DNA of 64,000 nt from Chitinophaga filiformis (lineage in GTDB: Bacteria; Bacteroidota; Bacteroidia; Chitinophagales; Chitinophagaceae). A program made the translations under genes and the position numbers. The stretch is from assembly GCF_023100805.1 (NCBI RefSeq), contig NZ_CP095855.1:62001-126000 (forward strand). The letters are read 5' to 3'. The notes below the pieces were generated by a model. That model was given only the letters and a program-made list of their open reading frames with translations, did not search any database and was not told the origin of the DNA. This document shows positions 18,568 through 28,217 of the stretch, one piece after another (position 1 is the first letter of the stretch; each line of letters opens with the position of its first letter).

Positions 18568-19563
18568 ATGTATACTTCAACATCGGGCCTAAAGAAGCTA
18601 CTGCTCCTTGAAAAACTAAACCCTAGCTATATTGCTCCTGCAGATATTCCGGAGGAATACCAGTCCCTGCTGATACCTGCAGCGGGGCAATGTTACAGGA
18701 ACGATGCGGAAGCAGAGATCTTATCCCAGCACATCGACTTTGGTCCATTCTCCATATGGATCCATGATATCTGGGCAAAGCAAAACTTTGTGCTATGCAC
18801 GGCCATTCCTGCACACATGTGGTGTTTACATGGTTTGTATGAAGACAGCCTGCACCTGGAAGATCCTTCTGCTCCCAGTTACCTGCTGGAAGAAAAGGAA
18901 TTCAATCTCTTCAATCTGCCGAAAGGCTTGCACAGCATTCCCATCGCTGAAGGGAAGAAAGTGCTGTCCATCCATATCAACATTGAGCAGGATGTACTGA
19001 AAGACATGGTAGAAGAATTTCCCAGCCTGGAAGTACTGGCCAACAAAACACCTGCAGGTCCCGGCGCCATCAATGCACACCCCTACCATAGCAATCCCGT
19101 ATGCGATTTCCTGGTAGAGAAAATCCTCTCCTGTAGATATGAACCGAAAAGGGCGTATCCTTTTCTCTTCCGTGCCTGTATAGATTTGTTGCGAAACATC
19201 GCGGCCCAGGAAACACTGGCTGCCCAGCCATTGATGTCAGAGAGTGTATTGAACGCCGATAAGATCCACCGCCTGTTCAATTACCTGCAGGAACATCCCT
19301 TTATAAAACATACACTGGTACAGCTGGGATATATATTCAAGGCCAGCGGTAAACAATTAGCGTTTGAGTTCAAACAACATTTTGCCTTCACCATTCATGA
19401 ATATATGCACATGTGCAGGATGATGCACATCTATGATGTGATGCAGAAAGCCAATACCCCTGCGGAGAAAATAGCCGCCATCAGCGAGTATCCGAATGTC
19501 ACTAATATGCTCATTCAGCTAAAGGAATACTACGCCTGTATGCGCAGCGCTACTTATCAATGA
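18568..19563 (+). CDS. AraC-like regulator, paralog 1 (331 aa)
   Basis: A 331-residue protein with an N-terminal sensor-like domain and a divergent AraC-type helix-turn-helix at the C-terminus (about 250-331: FEFKQHFAFTIHEYMHMCRM, then an isolated final helix). The ATG at 18568 is chosen because three paralogs (29667, 41679, 46299) start at the same point with the same length; a GTG at 18529 would add 13 residues. All four share LSQHI/V..GPFS-W-HDI in the N-terminal part and a two-part Asn-Leu-Phe motif. Three of the four follow a sigma-FecR pair, which suggests they are part of the same regulatory circuit. The effector is unknown. The stop overlaps the convergent thioredoxin gene by 14 bp. 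Confidence 0.8.
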   Translation: MYTSTSGLKKLLLLEKLNPSYIAPADIPEEYQSLLIPAAGQCYRNDAEAEILSQHIDFGPFSIWIHDIWAKQNFVLCTAIPAHMWCLHGLYEDSLHLEDPSAPSYLLEEKEFNLFNLPKGLHSIPIAEGKKVLSIHINIEQDVLKDMVEEFPSLEVLANKTPAGPGAINAHPYHSNPVCDFLVEKILSCRYEPKRAYPFLFRACIDLLRNIAAQETLAAQPLMSESVLNADKIHRLFNYLQEHPFIKHTLVQLGYIFKASGKQLAFEFKQHFAFTIHEYMHMCRMMHIYDVMQKANTPAEKIAAISEYPNVTNMLIQLKEYYACMRSATYQ

Positions 19564-20041
19564 TGGCCCGCACCGTATCCAAAGGCAGCGAACCGTAATT
19601 CGCCCGCTTGATCTGCCTGTTCTTATCGTAGAACACCAGCAAAGGATAGGCCTGCCCACCATAAAAGCGGAAGAACGCATTATTATAATCCAATCCCAGT
19701 TTCACATTCGGGAATTTCTCCACATTAAATTTCTCCTGGTAGATCTTCACTTCATGAAAGCTACCGGCGCTGATGAAAAGGATATTGACATCTTTCAGGG
19801 TATCCATTGAAGCCACCATTTTCTGCGACATGGTATCGCATGGCTTACAGCCGGGACCATAAAAGTATAACATGGTAGGGCGGCCCTTAGCAAGACTATC
19901 TGTACTGAACTTCGATACAGTGTCTCCCTTCAGCAATACAATCGGTGGCAAAGCTTTCGGATCTGTTGGCATATTGTCCAGATGAGGAGTTTGGGTACAG
20001 CTGGCCAGACCCAGGGTAAACAAAAGGAGTAGCTGTTTCAT
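19550..20041 (-). CDS. TlpA-like thioredoxin-fold lipoprotein
   Basis: A 163-residue lipoprotein with a signal peptide ending in the lipobox LASC (start MKQLLLLFTLG at 20041; the open frame extends 30 codons upstream without a signal). The redox motif is GPGCKPCD, a CxxC in a thioredoxin fold, and a cis-Pro region is seen in GQAYPLLVFYD. It should act in the periplasm on disulfide exchange or on redox-sensitive clients. Peptides A and B contain cysteines and would be possible clients, but this is inference. It is convergent with the AraC-like gene and lies downstream of the small membrane protein gene on the same strand. Confidence 0.87.
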   Translation of the reverse strand: MKQLLLLFTLGLASCTQTPHLDNMPTDPKALPPIVLLKGDTVSKFSTDSLAKGRPTMLYFYGPGCKPCDTMSQKMVASMDTLKDVNILFISAGSFHEVKIYQEKFNVEKFPNVKLGLDYNNAFFRFYGGQAYPLLVFYDKNRQIKRANYGSLPLDTVRAIIDK

Positions 20042-20123
20042 ATCGTATAGATGATTACGCAGCAGTAATATAACTTGTTTAAGCGGGATAATAGTTAGGA
20101 GATAGCGCATTACTACCCGGCCC

Positions 20124-20660
20124 TCACCCAAACAAGTGGGTCACGCCAAAGATGAGACCTGCCAGGGCAAGAATGCAAACGATCGGCACGATCACTTCAT
20201 ACAAAAAAGCCTTCATCTGCGCCTGCCGACGTTTTTGGATCTGGATAAACAAACGATGCATCCGCTGATCGCGCTCCAGCTGGTCCTGCCTTTTTCTCCA
20301 GGTCTTCAGCGTGATCTGCACCAGGGGTTCGTTGTCAAAAATTTCCTTATTAGGTGCAATACCCGCATAGCTTTCCAGCTCTTTGATCAATGCATCATTA
20401 CTCAATTCATAATAAGTACCTGAGGGTGTCTCATGCTTAAGAATAAAACCATTGATCAACAAAAGCTGAATGGTACTTGAACTTAAATACTCCTTCATGG
20501 TATCATGGTCCACAGCAGTACTCTGAGAGTCTGCAATCAAGAGTTTCTCCAACACATAACGTACGGACAACCGGTCCTGGTAAGAGGTTATTTTTCTGAG
20601 CAGGTCGGTATAATGACCGGCCTTAGCATTAGGGAGGTGTAACATATCTTTTAAATTCAT
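20124..20660 (-). CDS. Hypothetical protein with C-terminal membrane helix (178 aa)
   Basis: A protein of 178 residues with a mostly helical, wHTH-like N-terminal half (about 15-95) and a charged, Arg/Lys-rich helix at about 115-150, ending in a single membrane segment (about 154-176, EVIVPIVCILALAGLIFGV). The shape suggests a cytosolic regulator or adaptor anchored in the inner membrane. No family is recognised. It is upstream of the thioredoxin gene in the same direction and divergent from the GT-C-like gene. A small membrane protein gene occupies a similar place in block 3 (30656-31048), although the sequences are not similar. Confidence 0.7.
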   Translation of the reverse strand: MNLKDMLHLPNAKAGHYTDLLRKITSYQDRLSVRYVLEKLLIADSQSTAVDHDTMKEYLSSSTIQLLLINGFILKHETPSGTYYELSNDALIKELESYAGIAPNKEIFDNEPLVQITLKTWRKRQDQLERDQRMHRLFIQIQKRRQAQMKAFLYEVIVPIVCILALAGLIFGVTHLFG

Positions 20661-20831
20661 ATCCCGGTCGGAGAAATAACTGTTTGGTACTCATCACACC
20701 GCCATTGTTTAACAGTTTTTAACACAGCGATCATACAACTTATTGCAGTGCAAATTCTCCCTATCTCCTAACTATTCCTCCCGGTATACCGCATAACTTT
20801 AAAAAACCCGTTAACCACAATCAAGCTCCCC

Positions 20832-22304
20832 ATGAGTAACCCGAGCCTCAAAGCATACATTTTTAAAGACCCCAATAACCGCCCTTACGTATGGACTGCC
20901 ATTATCGGGATCGTTCTCCAGTTAATGTTCTTCAAATACCTTTATCCCTTTGCCAGTTACATTAACGGAGACTCCTATGCATACATGGAAACGGCGCACC
21001 AGAACCTGGCGATCAATACCTACCCCGTAGGTTACTCCATGTTCATCCGCCTGTTCAGCGTATTTACACATTCAGATACGGCCCTGGTCGTATTCCAATA
21101 CGGCATGCTGCAGGCCAGCCTCCTATCACTGGTGTTTACGCTGTTCTATTTTTATAATCCACACCGGTATACCAGGATCGGATTATTCGGTTTTATGTTG
21201 TTTAACCCGGTGTTCCTCTACCTGGCCAACTATGTATCCAGCGATACACTGTTCCTCTCGTTGAGCATCACCTGGTTCACGATATTGCTATGGATCATCT
21301 ACCGTCCTTCCCGCAGACTGATGATCTATCATGCCCTGGTATTATTCCTGGCATTCACGGTGCGATATAATGCATTATATTATCCATTGATCGCAGGTAT
21401 TGCATTTTTGCTATCCAAACAAAGTATCGTACAGAAGGTATTGGGATTAGTGATCTGTGTTATACTAATCGGGAGCTTCATTGAATACAATAAGAGCAAA
21501 TACTACGAGCTGAGCAAAAAACGAATCTTCACCCCCTTTACTGGCTGGCAGATGGCCAACAATGCCATGTACGCATACAAATTCGTTCCCAAAGATCAAC
21601 GGAAACCTGTACCCAAAAAATACCAGGTACTGGATAAAATGATACGCGAGTATTTCGATAGTACATTTAATAATCCTAAATACCCGTATGAAATGATGAT
21701 GGCCAGCACAATCTACATGTGGTCACCAGGCACTCCTTTACAGATCTATATGCATAAACAGTTCAAAAAAGACTCTACGGCACCTGAATTGAAACGCTGG
21801 GCCAGCGTATCTCCCCTGTATGAAGAATACGGTAAATACATCATCAAACAATACCCAATGGCTTTTGCCAAATACTATCTGCTGCCGAATGCATTGAAGT
21901 ATTACGCACCTCCCATTGAGTTCCTGGAATATTACAGTACCGGTGTAGACAGCGTACATCCCGTCGCCCAGATGTGGTTCGAATATAAAAGCAATAAGAT
22001 CACCACGAAGTTCAAAGACTTCAAGGTGGATATATTGAACTTCTATCCCATCCTGGTGGGTACGATGAATGTGATCTTTTTCCTGGGAATGATCGGGTTT
22101 CTTTTGCTGCAGGGTTACAAACAGCAGCCGCTGATGGGTAAAGGATTATTGCTCGTGGTCTGCCTCTGGCTAACAAACTTCGGGTTCAGTATCTTTGCCT
22201 CGCCCATTGCTTTACGGTTTCAGCTATTCCCCATACTGGTCATGACTTCTTTTGCCTTCCTGTTCATGGAATACCTCATAAAAGAAGCGACCAAAAAAGA
22301 ATGA
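20832..22304 (+). CDS. GT-C-like polytopic membrane protein, paralog 1 (490 aa)
   Basis: A polytopic membrane protein of 490 residues with about 10-12 predicted helices. A first helix is followed by an extracytoplasmic loop with an acidic motif (INGDSYAYMETA), the typical arrangement of GT-C glycosyltransferases such as the PMT/GT39 group. A second acidic motif is in SSDTLFLSL. A large soluble segment in the second half contains GWQMANNA. The paralog at 31138-32595 shares these motifs. Members of the fold use lipid-linked sugars to glycosylate proteins or lipids. Its stop codon adjoins that of peptide gene C (22305-22643), and both genes end back to back. Function as a glycosyltransferase is inferred from topology and not from a full catalytic signature. 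Confidence 0.65.
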   Translation: MSNPSLKAYIFKDPNNRPYVWTAIIGIVLQLMFFKYLYPFASYINGDSYAYMETAHQNLAINTYPVGYSMFIRLFSVFTHSDTALVVFQYGMLQASLLSLVFTLFYFYNPHRYTRIGLFGFMLFNPVFLYLANYVSSDTLFLSLSITWFTILLWIIYRPSRRLMIYHALVLFLAFTVRYNALYYPLIAGIAFLLSKQSIVQKVLGLVICVILIGSFIEYNKSKYYELSKKRIFTPFTGWQMANNAMYAYKFVPKDQRKPVPKKYQVLDKMIREYFDSTFNNPKYPYEMMMASTIYMWSPGTPLQIYMHKQFKKDSTAPELKRWASVSPLYEEYGKYIIKQYPMAFAKYYLLPNALKYYAPPIEFLEYYSTGVDSVHPVAQMWFEYKSNKITTKFKDFKVDILNFYPILVGTMNVIFFLGMIGFLLLQGYKQQPLMGKGLLLVVCLWLTNFGFSIFASPIALRFQLFPILVMTSFAFLFMEYLIKEATKKE

Positions 22305-22643
22305 TCACTGGCCTTCATCATCATACACAAGGGTGCTGGTCCAGGGCAGTCCTGAAGGAGCATCATAGGTATAGGGAATGCCGCCTATGGTAACCCAGGT
22401 CAACACCACACCGGTGTATAGCGGCCTGCCTGCATTTACCGTTGGCTGTGTAGGGCTGGTCGCGAAGTTCCGGTAGGGAGACATGTCGGCCAGCGTGATC
22501 CAGCGGCTGACGCCGTTGATCGTCACCCGCGTGCTTACTGTCATATACAAATTATTCAATCCCCGCAGGGATCCGGATGCAGTGATGCCTGCCGTTATTG
22601 CCGACAGCACAATGATCCACAGGATTGTCCTTGCCCGTTTCAT
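22305..22643 (-). CDS. Small secreted peptide C (112 aa)
   Basis: A 112-residue protein with a hydrophobic signal segment (about 7-20) and a mature part rich in Thr, Tyr, Trp and Pro. It has no cysteine. It is homologous to peptide D (34929-35273). Shared are the start MK-K/R-AR-x-IL, an Asn-Gly-x-x-Ser-Arg segment, PYR-x-F, PLYTG, IGG, a Pro-Trp pair and the final YDD-x-GQ. The start is the ATG at 22643; the open frame extends upstream without a signal. It lies 81 bp downstream of the SusD gene stop and ends exactly next to the stop of the GT-C-like gene. It could be a secreted ligand, or a substrate for peptide processing. The function is unknown. Confidence 0.72.
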   Translation of the reverse strand: MKRARTILWIIVLSAITAGITASGSLRGLNNLYMTVSTRVTINGVSRWITLADMSPYRNFATSPTQPTVNAGRPLYTGVVLTWVTIGGIPYTYDAPSGLPWTSTLVYDDEGQ

Positions 22644-22660
22644 AAAGTGAAGTTTTGATT

Positions 22661-22668
22661 TAAAGTTA
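22661..22668 (-). promoter_or_regulatory. Candidate promoter of peptide gene C
   Basis: On the minus strand the bases TAACTTTA lie 17 bases upstream of the ATG, inside CTAACTTTAAATCAAAAC. Peptide gene D has the very similar CTACCTTTAATTCAAACG at the same distance. The core resembles the Bacteroidota minus-7 element TAnnTTTG with an A in the last position. If used, the leader would be only about ten bases long. Confidence 0.4.
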
Positions 22669-22723
22669 GAGCTAGAATAGACAAACCTGCATACTACATT
22701 CCGGCAGAAGTTTAGAGCCACTG

Positions 22724-24112
22724 CTAGTAGCCTTCATTTTGTGTCAGGTGGGGATTCAGCAGTATGTCGCCATGAGGAATGGGGAACACCTGTTTGTAGT
22801 CCATCCAGGCAGCGCCTTTCTCAATAGCTTCGGCTGCCATCACATCTCTGGCCCTGTCATAACGTTTCAGGTCCAGCCAGCGATGCCCCCATTCCGTGAA
22901 CAGCTCCACCCGCCTTTCCTGTTCAATCGCTTTTAACAAGGCCACCCGGTTCATGGCTACTGTATAACCGATGCCTGCCCTGCGCCGCAATCGGTCCAGG
23001 TCTGACCTGGCGCCGGAAAAATCGTTCATATACGCCTTGGCCTCTGCCCTGATCAGGAGCACCTCGGCTAAGCGTAATACCGCTACGTAGGGCGTAGTTG
23101 GCTTGCCGTCTTCCACCAGTCTGTATTTATGGGCATAGTAATGCATATGGCCATTGGTCGTATCTATGCCCGTCCAGGCTTCCAGGCGCTTGTCGCCATG
23201 TTCGAATGCTTTCAGTAGCCGTTTGTTCATGTACAGCGGCTGTCTGTCAGGATCAGGCCCCTGTTGTAATACCAGCAAGGCGGCATCTTCGTTCTCCCCG
23301 CTGGGATTGTTTTCCAGGGCCCAGATTAGTTCAGGGCTGTATTGCCCGAAGGCCTCGGTCAATGCAGGGATAGTATATAGTCCATTGCGGGTGATCACGT
23401 CCGTCGCTTCCTGCTCTGCCGCCGTCCAGTTTTTCCTGTACAAATGTACCCGTGCCAGCAAGGCTACCGCGGCCCATTTATTGGGCCGCAACCGCTCCCG
23501 AACGATGCTCTGTGCATCCCCGCCCAGGTATTCTTCTCTTAACACGGATACGGCACTTTTCAGGTCATCCTCCATTTGCGCATATACCTTTTCAGCAGGG
23601 CTACGAGCTGCGGTGGTGTTATGCTTCAGATCCGTAGTAAGCAGCAGCGGTACGTCGCCAAATAAATTGACCAGATAGAAATAACAGAAAGCCCGTATGA
23701 ATTTTGCTTCTCCCATCAGCTGTTGCTTTACAGCAGGTGTTAATACATTTGCTCCTTCCACTCCGGCCAGCAGCATGTTACAATGCTGTATACAGTTATA
23801 AAGCGGCGCCCAAAAGGGGCTATCATCAGCAGTCAGGGTATTCTCATAACAACGCAGGAAATCACGGTTTCCGTCCATTAAGCCTAGTTCATCACAGTAC
23901 AACCCACAGAAAACAGAGATACCCGTTTTCCCTGCTGACAAACCGCTGCCCTTAATAAGGCCATAGATGCCAGCCATGGCTTTAATGGCCCCACTATCTG
24001 AACGAAATACTTCGGCTGGCCCTGTTTTATCCGAAGGCTCCCCTACATCGATCATCTTCCTGCACGACAGGCAGGTAAAAAGCAAAAGGCAATATAAAAA
24101 CAGTACCTGCAT
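22724..24112 (-). CDS. RagB/SusD family nutrient-binding outer membrane lipoprotein (cassette 3)
   Basis: A 462-residue SusD-like protein. The N-terminus (MQVLFLYCLLLFTCLSC) contains a lipobox at about residues 14-17. The motifs RAFCYFYLVNLFGDVPLL and ERRVELFTEWGHRWLDLKR are family signatures. TPR-like helices lie in between. It should form the surface lid of the transporter encoded 10 bp upstream. It is closer in sequence to the copy at 35356 than to the AT-rich copy at 2062. Its substrate is unknown. Confidence 0.94.
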   Translation of the reverse strand: MQVLFLYCLLLFTCLSCRKMIDVGEPSDKTGPAEVFRSDSGAIKAMAGIYGLIKGSGLSAGKTGISVFCGLYCDELGLMDGNRDFLRCYENTLTADDSPFWAPLYNCIQHCNMLLAGVEGANVLTPAVKQQLMGEAKFIRAFCYFYLVNLFGDVPLLLTTDLKHNTTAARSPAEKVYAQMEDDLKSAVSVLREEYLGGDAQSIVRERLRPNKWAAVALLARVHLYRKNWTAAEQEATDVITRNGLYTIPALTEAFGQYSPELIWALENNPSGENEDAALLVLQQGPDPDRQPLYMNKRLLKAFEHGDKRLEAWTGIDTTNGHMHYYAHKYRLVEDGKPTTPYVAVLRLAEVLLIRAEAKAYMNDFSGARSDLDRLRRRAGIGYTVAMNRVALLKAIEQERRVELFTEWGHRWLDLKRYDRARDVMAAEAIEKGAAWMDYKQVFPIPHGDILLNPHLTQNEGY

Positions 24113-24122
24113 ATGATATTAT

Positions 24123-27100
24123 TTAAAATAAATATTGTGCTCCTATTTTGATGGTACGCAAAAATGGCAGCACCGTTCTACTGAGGGTTTCCGGATCCAG
24201 GGATCGGTAATTGGTAAATGTGAGAGGGTTGCTGATATTGCAATAGATCCTGTATTTCCCTTGCTCTCCATTCTTCCAGGCAACAGTAATATTGTTTACA
24301 CGGATGTACCATACATTCATGAAGATAGCCGTACTGTTCAGGTACTTTTTAAAGTCTGCTTCCGCCGAAGATGCCTGTGAGGCTCGCTGTACCTGCGCAT
24401 TGTCACCTATCCTTCTCCAGCGGCCGGCAACATAAACGTTCTGGTTCCACATGGTACCCGGTATGTGCTGTTTATCAATGATGGCGTTCTCCGCCATCCG
24501 CTTCATATATTGCCCGGAGCAGGACAGCTCGAAATTATAGATGGTACAGGTGAAGCCAAAACCGCCATACAACCGCGGAGAAATATTAACGGCCACTGTC
24601 CGGTCATTTTCAGTCAGCGCATCAGCGCTCACCATATCGCCAGCCCTGTTCCGATAAACATATTCTCCATTCTTTGGATTAACACCCGCAAAATCGTAGT
24701 AAAACAGCTCCCGCAAAGGGCGTTTCAACTGTGTCTGACCAGCAGGCGCAGGCATCAGGCCAGGGAAAGAGAGTAGCATATTCGCGCCCCTGGCCGCATT
24801 AAAACGTATGGCCAGGCTCCAGGGCGTCCGCTCGACCAGCTTTGCATTCAGTGTCAGCTCTATACCACTGTTCCTGATTGCCACCGGCATATTCTGCTGC
24901 ATTGTTCCGCCGCCTGCCATATCGGGTAAAGGATATTCCACCAGCTGATGTCTTGAGCTATTACTATAGTATGCTGCTTCGATCTCCCACTTGTTATTAA
25001 AGAAACCCATATTGAAAGTGATGTCTTTCTTGTAAGTCATGCCACCCGTTAGCGCGCGGTTCTGCTGTTTGGCCGCTATCAGGCCTTCTACAGACTGGTA
25101 ACTACCCGCAGGCTGATAGCTTCCTGCATACTGGTAGTCAGCAATCTGATCATTGCCGGTGGCCGACCAGCCCAGCTGCATTTTGCCGTAACTGAGCGCA
25201 GGCAATGCATGCCGTATAAAAGTTTCCCGTCCGAAGTCCCAGCCTATTGCCCCACCTCCATATTTGTTTACCTGCTCATCCCTTCCAAACCGACTGCTGC
25301 CATCAACCCGGAAAATAAGCTCCAGCGTATATTTCTCTTTCCAGGCATAATTCACATGCGTGTATACGCCTGCATACTTGTAGCGGTTAGTGAAAGGCGT
25401 ACGTACGACTGTCTTTGCCAGTTCATAGTTCAACATATCCTGATCGTGCAGGAACCCGGCAGCATCGACGGTGGTATTGCTGGTATGCATACTGTTGTAA
25501 ACTGCACCCAGGTTCAGCGTCATCTTGTGTTGGTCATAAAGCAGGTTAAGCTGCGTTGAAGGTTCGACAACAAAGGTGTAGGAGCGAAAATTGTTCTCAG
25601 TTGAAGATGCCGTTAAATTTCCCCGCTCTTCTCCCCGCCTGGCAATGTTCATAATAGAGGTATTTTGCGCTCCCATCCAGTGATGACCCGTCATGAGCGT
25701 AAAACTCAAATTCTTTTTAAGAAGATAGCTGATGTTAGCAGTAGCGAATAGATTCGAGACGCTACCCGCAAACTCCGGCATGGAAACAATGGAGTTGTTC
25801 ACAGCATAATTGATCTTCCCGTTGCTAAACAACGAAGGCGCGTTAGGAGGTAAGGTAATACCGGCGGTATAGTCCGTGCCGGGTAAGCCGGTATTATTGA
25901 CACTTGCCAGTCCTGTCAGGGAAACAAGGAGACTGCTATCACGCAGTTTTATATTAGCGCTGCCATGCAGGCCATATTTATAATCACCGTACTTATTGTC
26001 TTCCCGCATATACACAGTAGTATTCTGGCTATAGGTTCCACTTATCCTGTATTGGACAACAGACCTTTCTCCGGAAACAGTGACAATAGCATCCCGGTAT
26101 TGAGCGATATTTCCTATCAGTACTTTCTGCCAATCAGTATACCGGAGCGAATCCCAGATTAGTATGTCAGGGGCTTTGCCGTTTGTAGGCGGCAAGCCAT
26201 CATTTTGCCAGGCATCCCGCCGCAGCTGAAGGTATCCACCCGTGTTTAACAAAGGCTCCCGCCGCGGCACCCCTCCGAAACCACAGGCAACATCTGCCAT
26301 GATATGTGTTCTTTCTGCGTGGACAGCGCTCTTTGTGAAGATCAATACGACACCATTAGCCCCCCTGGCGCCGTACATGGCAGTAGCAATGGCACTTTTT
26401 AACACAACGATCCTTTCTATAGCGGCTGTTGGAAGATAGGAAAGCGTGGAACTATATTGGCTCATGGTGCCTTCTCCTCCTTTGAATTCCGGATTTATCA
26501 TTACCCCGTCAATAATATACAAAGCCTGGCTGTTCCTGTCAAAACTGGTAGGACCTCTTATCTCCATAGCTCTGTCGCCCGCCGCCCTTCCGGTCGGCCG
26601 TTGTAATATCACGCCTGGAATTTCCCCGCTAAGGCCATCTAGCATATTGACCTGCGTCGTCATTGTAATATCTTTTATGTCCGGAAAATGACGCGTAGTA
26701 TCCACACGTTTGGGCTTCTTTAGTTTGTCGCCTGTCACTTCAACAAGCGTCACACTATTGGCCTGTTCCCGTAACATGACATTTAATACCCCGCTGCCAG
26801 GTACGATGGTATCGAGGGTAATACGTCCCACACAACTGATGCTTACAGGCACACCGGTCTTCACATTTAACAATGAGAAGTACCCGTTAATGTCTGTTTT
26901 GGGGCCGCTTTCAGCATTATTCAGCCTTACAGATGCACCATCTATCGGGCGCCCGGTCCTGTCGCTGACAATTCCATGCAGTTTGGCAATCACCGCTGTT
27001 TTTCCGGCTTCAGTCTCCCTTGCTCTCAGGCCAATATACTTTCCTTCAATGGAGTATTCTACGGGACTATCTTTAAACCATATCTCCAGGAGCTCAGGGA

Positions 27101-27350
27101 CAGAGATGTGCTTATATCCCACGAATATGACCCACTTAGGATCGATACAATTCTTATTCTGGAAAATATAACCAGTCCATTTCTCTATCGAATCAATGGC
27201 TTCCCTCAAACGCATGCTGTCCTTGTGAAAGGATACACTCATATGCTGCTCCGGAGCCTGGGCACTCGAACTAATTACGGCACAGAAACATATTAAACCT
27301 ATGACAATGCCTCCAATAAGCTGGCTGCAGGTAAGGGTAGATTTGGTCAT
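24123..27350 (-). CDS. SusC/RagA family TonB-dependent transporter with STN domain (cassette 3)
   Basis: A 1075-residue transporter. Signal peptide about 1-31 (ending SSSAQA), STN domain about 38-110, carboxypeptidase-regulatory-like domain about 122-193, then a plug and barrel. The region that normally carries the TonB box reads SVTLVEVTGDKLKK, which departs from the usual LDEVVVIGYG. The plug motif is VLKSAIATAMYGARGANGV, where Ser replaces the common Asp. These differences suggest a diverged member. It is divergent from the sigma factor gene at 27610, with a 259-bp shared control region, which fits sigma/FecR regulation through the STN domain. Confidence 0.93.
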   Translation of the reverse strand: MTKSTLTCSQLIGGIVIGLICFCAVISSSAQAPEQHMSVSFHKDSMRLREAIDSIEKWTGYIFQNKNCIDPKWVIFVGYKHISVPELLEIWFKDSPVEYSIEGKYIGLRARETEAGKTAVIAKLHGIVSDRTGRPIDGASVRLNNAESGPKTDINGYFSLLNVKTGVPVSISCVGRITLDTIVPGSGVLNVMLREQANSVTLVEVTGDKLKKPKRVDTTRHFPDIKDITMTTQVNMLDGLSGEIPGVILQRPTGRAAGDRAMEIRGPTSFDRNSQALYIIDGVMINPEFKGGEGTMSQYSSTLSYLPTAAIERIVVLKSAIATAMYGARGANGVVLIFTKSAVHAERTHIMADVACGFGGVPRREPLLNTGGYLQLRRDAWQNDGLPPTNGKAPDILIWDSLRYTDWQKVLIGNIAQYRDAIVTVSGERSVVQYRISGTYSQNTTVYMREDNKYGDYKYGLHGSANIKLRDSSLLVSLTGLASVNNTGLPGTDYTAGITLPPNAPSLFSNGKINYAVNNSIVSMPEFAGSVSNLFATANISYLLKKNLSFTLMTGHHWMGAQNTSIMNIARRGEERGNLTASSTENNFRSYTFVVEPSTQLNLLYDQHKMTLNLGAVYNSMHTSNTTVDAAGFLHDQDMLNYELAKTVVRTPFTNRYKYAGVYTHVNYAWKEKYTLELIFRVDGSSRFGRDEQVNKYGGGAIGWDFGRETFIRHALPALSYGKMQLGWSATGNDQIADYQYAGSYQPAGSYQSVEGLIAAKQQNRALTGGMTYKKDITFNMGFFNNKWEIEAAYYSNSSRHQLVEYPLPDMAGGGTMQQNMPVAIRNSGIELTLNAKLVERTPWSLAIRFNAARGANMLLSFPGLMPAPAGQTQLKRPLRELFYYDFAGVNPKNGEYVYRNRAGDMVSADALTENDRTVAVNISPRLYGGFGFTCTIYNFELSCSGQYMKRMAENAIIDKQHIPGTMWNQNVYVAGRWRRIGDNAQVQRASQASSAEADFKKYLNSTAIFMNVWYIRVNNITVAWKNGEQGKYRIYCNISNPLTFTNYRSLDPETLSRTVLPFLRTIKIGAQYLF

Positions 27351-27609
27351 TCCCGGATTTTTTATTTGTTAAACAAATACAGACCCAAAGGATATTCATA
27401 GGATTAAGTACAGGTATCTAAACGCTTGCATTGCTGCAGCGCATCTATAGGAAATTATTACCGCCTTTTTTACACTAGTATCAAAAACGGTCTCATTCTT
27501 CGTGCCTGTTCAGGCATTTTTTTTAATTAACTAGTTATTAACTGCCAGGGAAGAATCATTCGATAATTTGCCGATCAACCAACCATGTTCATTTTAAAAC
27601 TAACATAAA

Positions 27610-28173
27610 ATGGATCCAAAAGAGAATGCAATAACTGATCTTCAACTTGTCGGCCAGATAATGAACGGCGACATGCAGGCCCTCGCCCTCTTGTACACAC
27701 GTTACTACACACCACTGCTCCTGGTTGCCCGTACCAAATCACCAACCAGGGATGCAGCAGATGAAGCCGTTACCGATGTCTTCCTGTCACTCTTAAACAG
27801 GGAGCAGGAATTCACCATTACAACAAGTGTAAAAGCATACCTGGAACAGTCCGTTCGCTACCGCTGCATGACCAAGTATGCGATAGCAAACAGGAAGGAG
27901 GCATTGCGCAAAAAGTATGAGCCTCATGTACCAGATTATGTACCGGCCACCAACCGGATGGAACTGGCGGAATTGCGGGCTGCCTTACAGGCGGCATTAC
28001 GCTCACTACCCGATCAGCTAAAAAAGGCAATAGAACTTTCCTATTTTGAGGAAAAAGAGAGACAGGATATTGCCACAGCATTGGGAGTAAGTCCCGAGAC
28101 GGTAACTAAATACATTCTGGAAGCACGTAAACGCCTCCGCGAGTGCCATTCGCTTAAGATATTTTTGTTATAG
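27610..28173 (+). CDS. FecI-like ECF sigma factor (block 3)
   Basis: A 187-residue ECF sigma factor. Region 2 is around RDAADEAVTDVFLSLLNREQE and is somewhat diverged from the other copies (no Trp-Glu pair). Region 4 contains ERQDIATALGVSPETVTKYI. It is divergent from the SusC gene at 24123 and precedes the FecR gene by 44 bp. It is expected to direct transcription of the adjacent SusCD pair. Confidence 0.92.
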   Translation: MDPKENAITDLQLVGQIMNGDMQALALLYTRYYTPLLLVARTKSPTRDAADEAVTDVFLSLLNREQEFTITTSVKAYLEQSVRYRCMTKYAIANRKEALRKKYEPHVPDYVPATNRMELAELRAALQAALRSLPDQLKKAIELSYFEEKERQDIATALGVSPETVTKYILEARKRLRECHSLKIFLL

Positions 28174-28217
28174 TGTTTATCTGATAAGGAAGCTTTACAT
28201 TTTAAATATATTATCCA

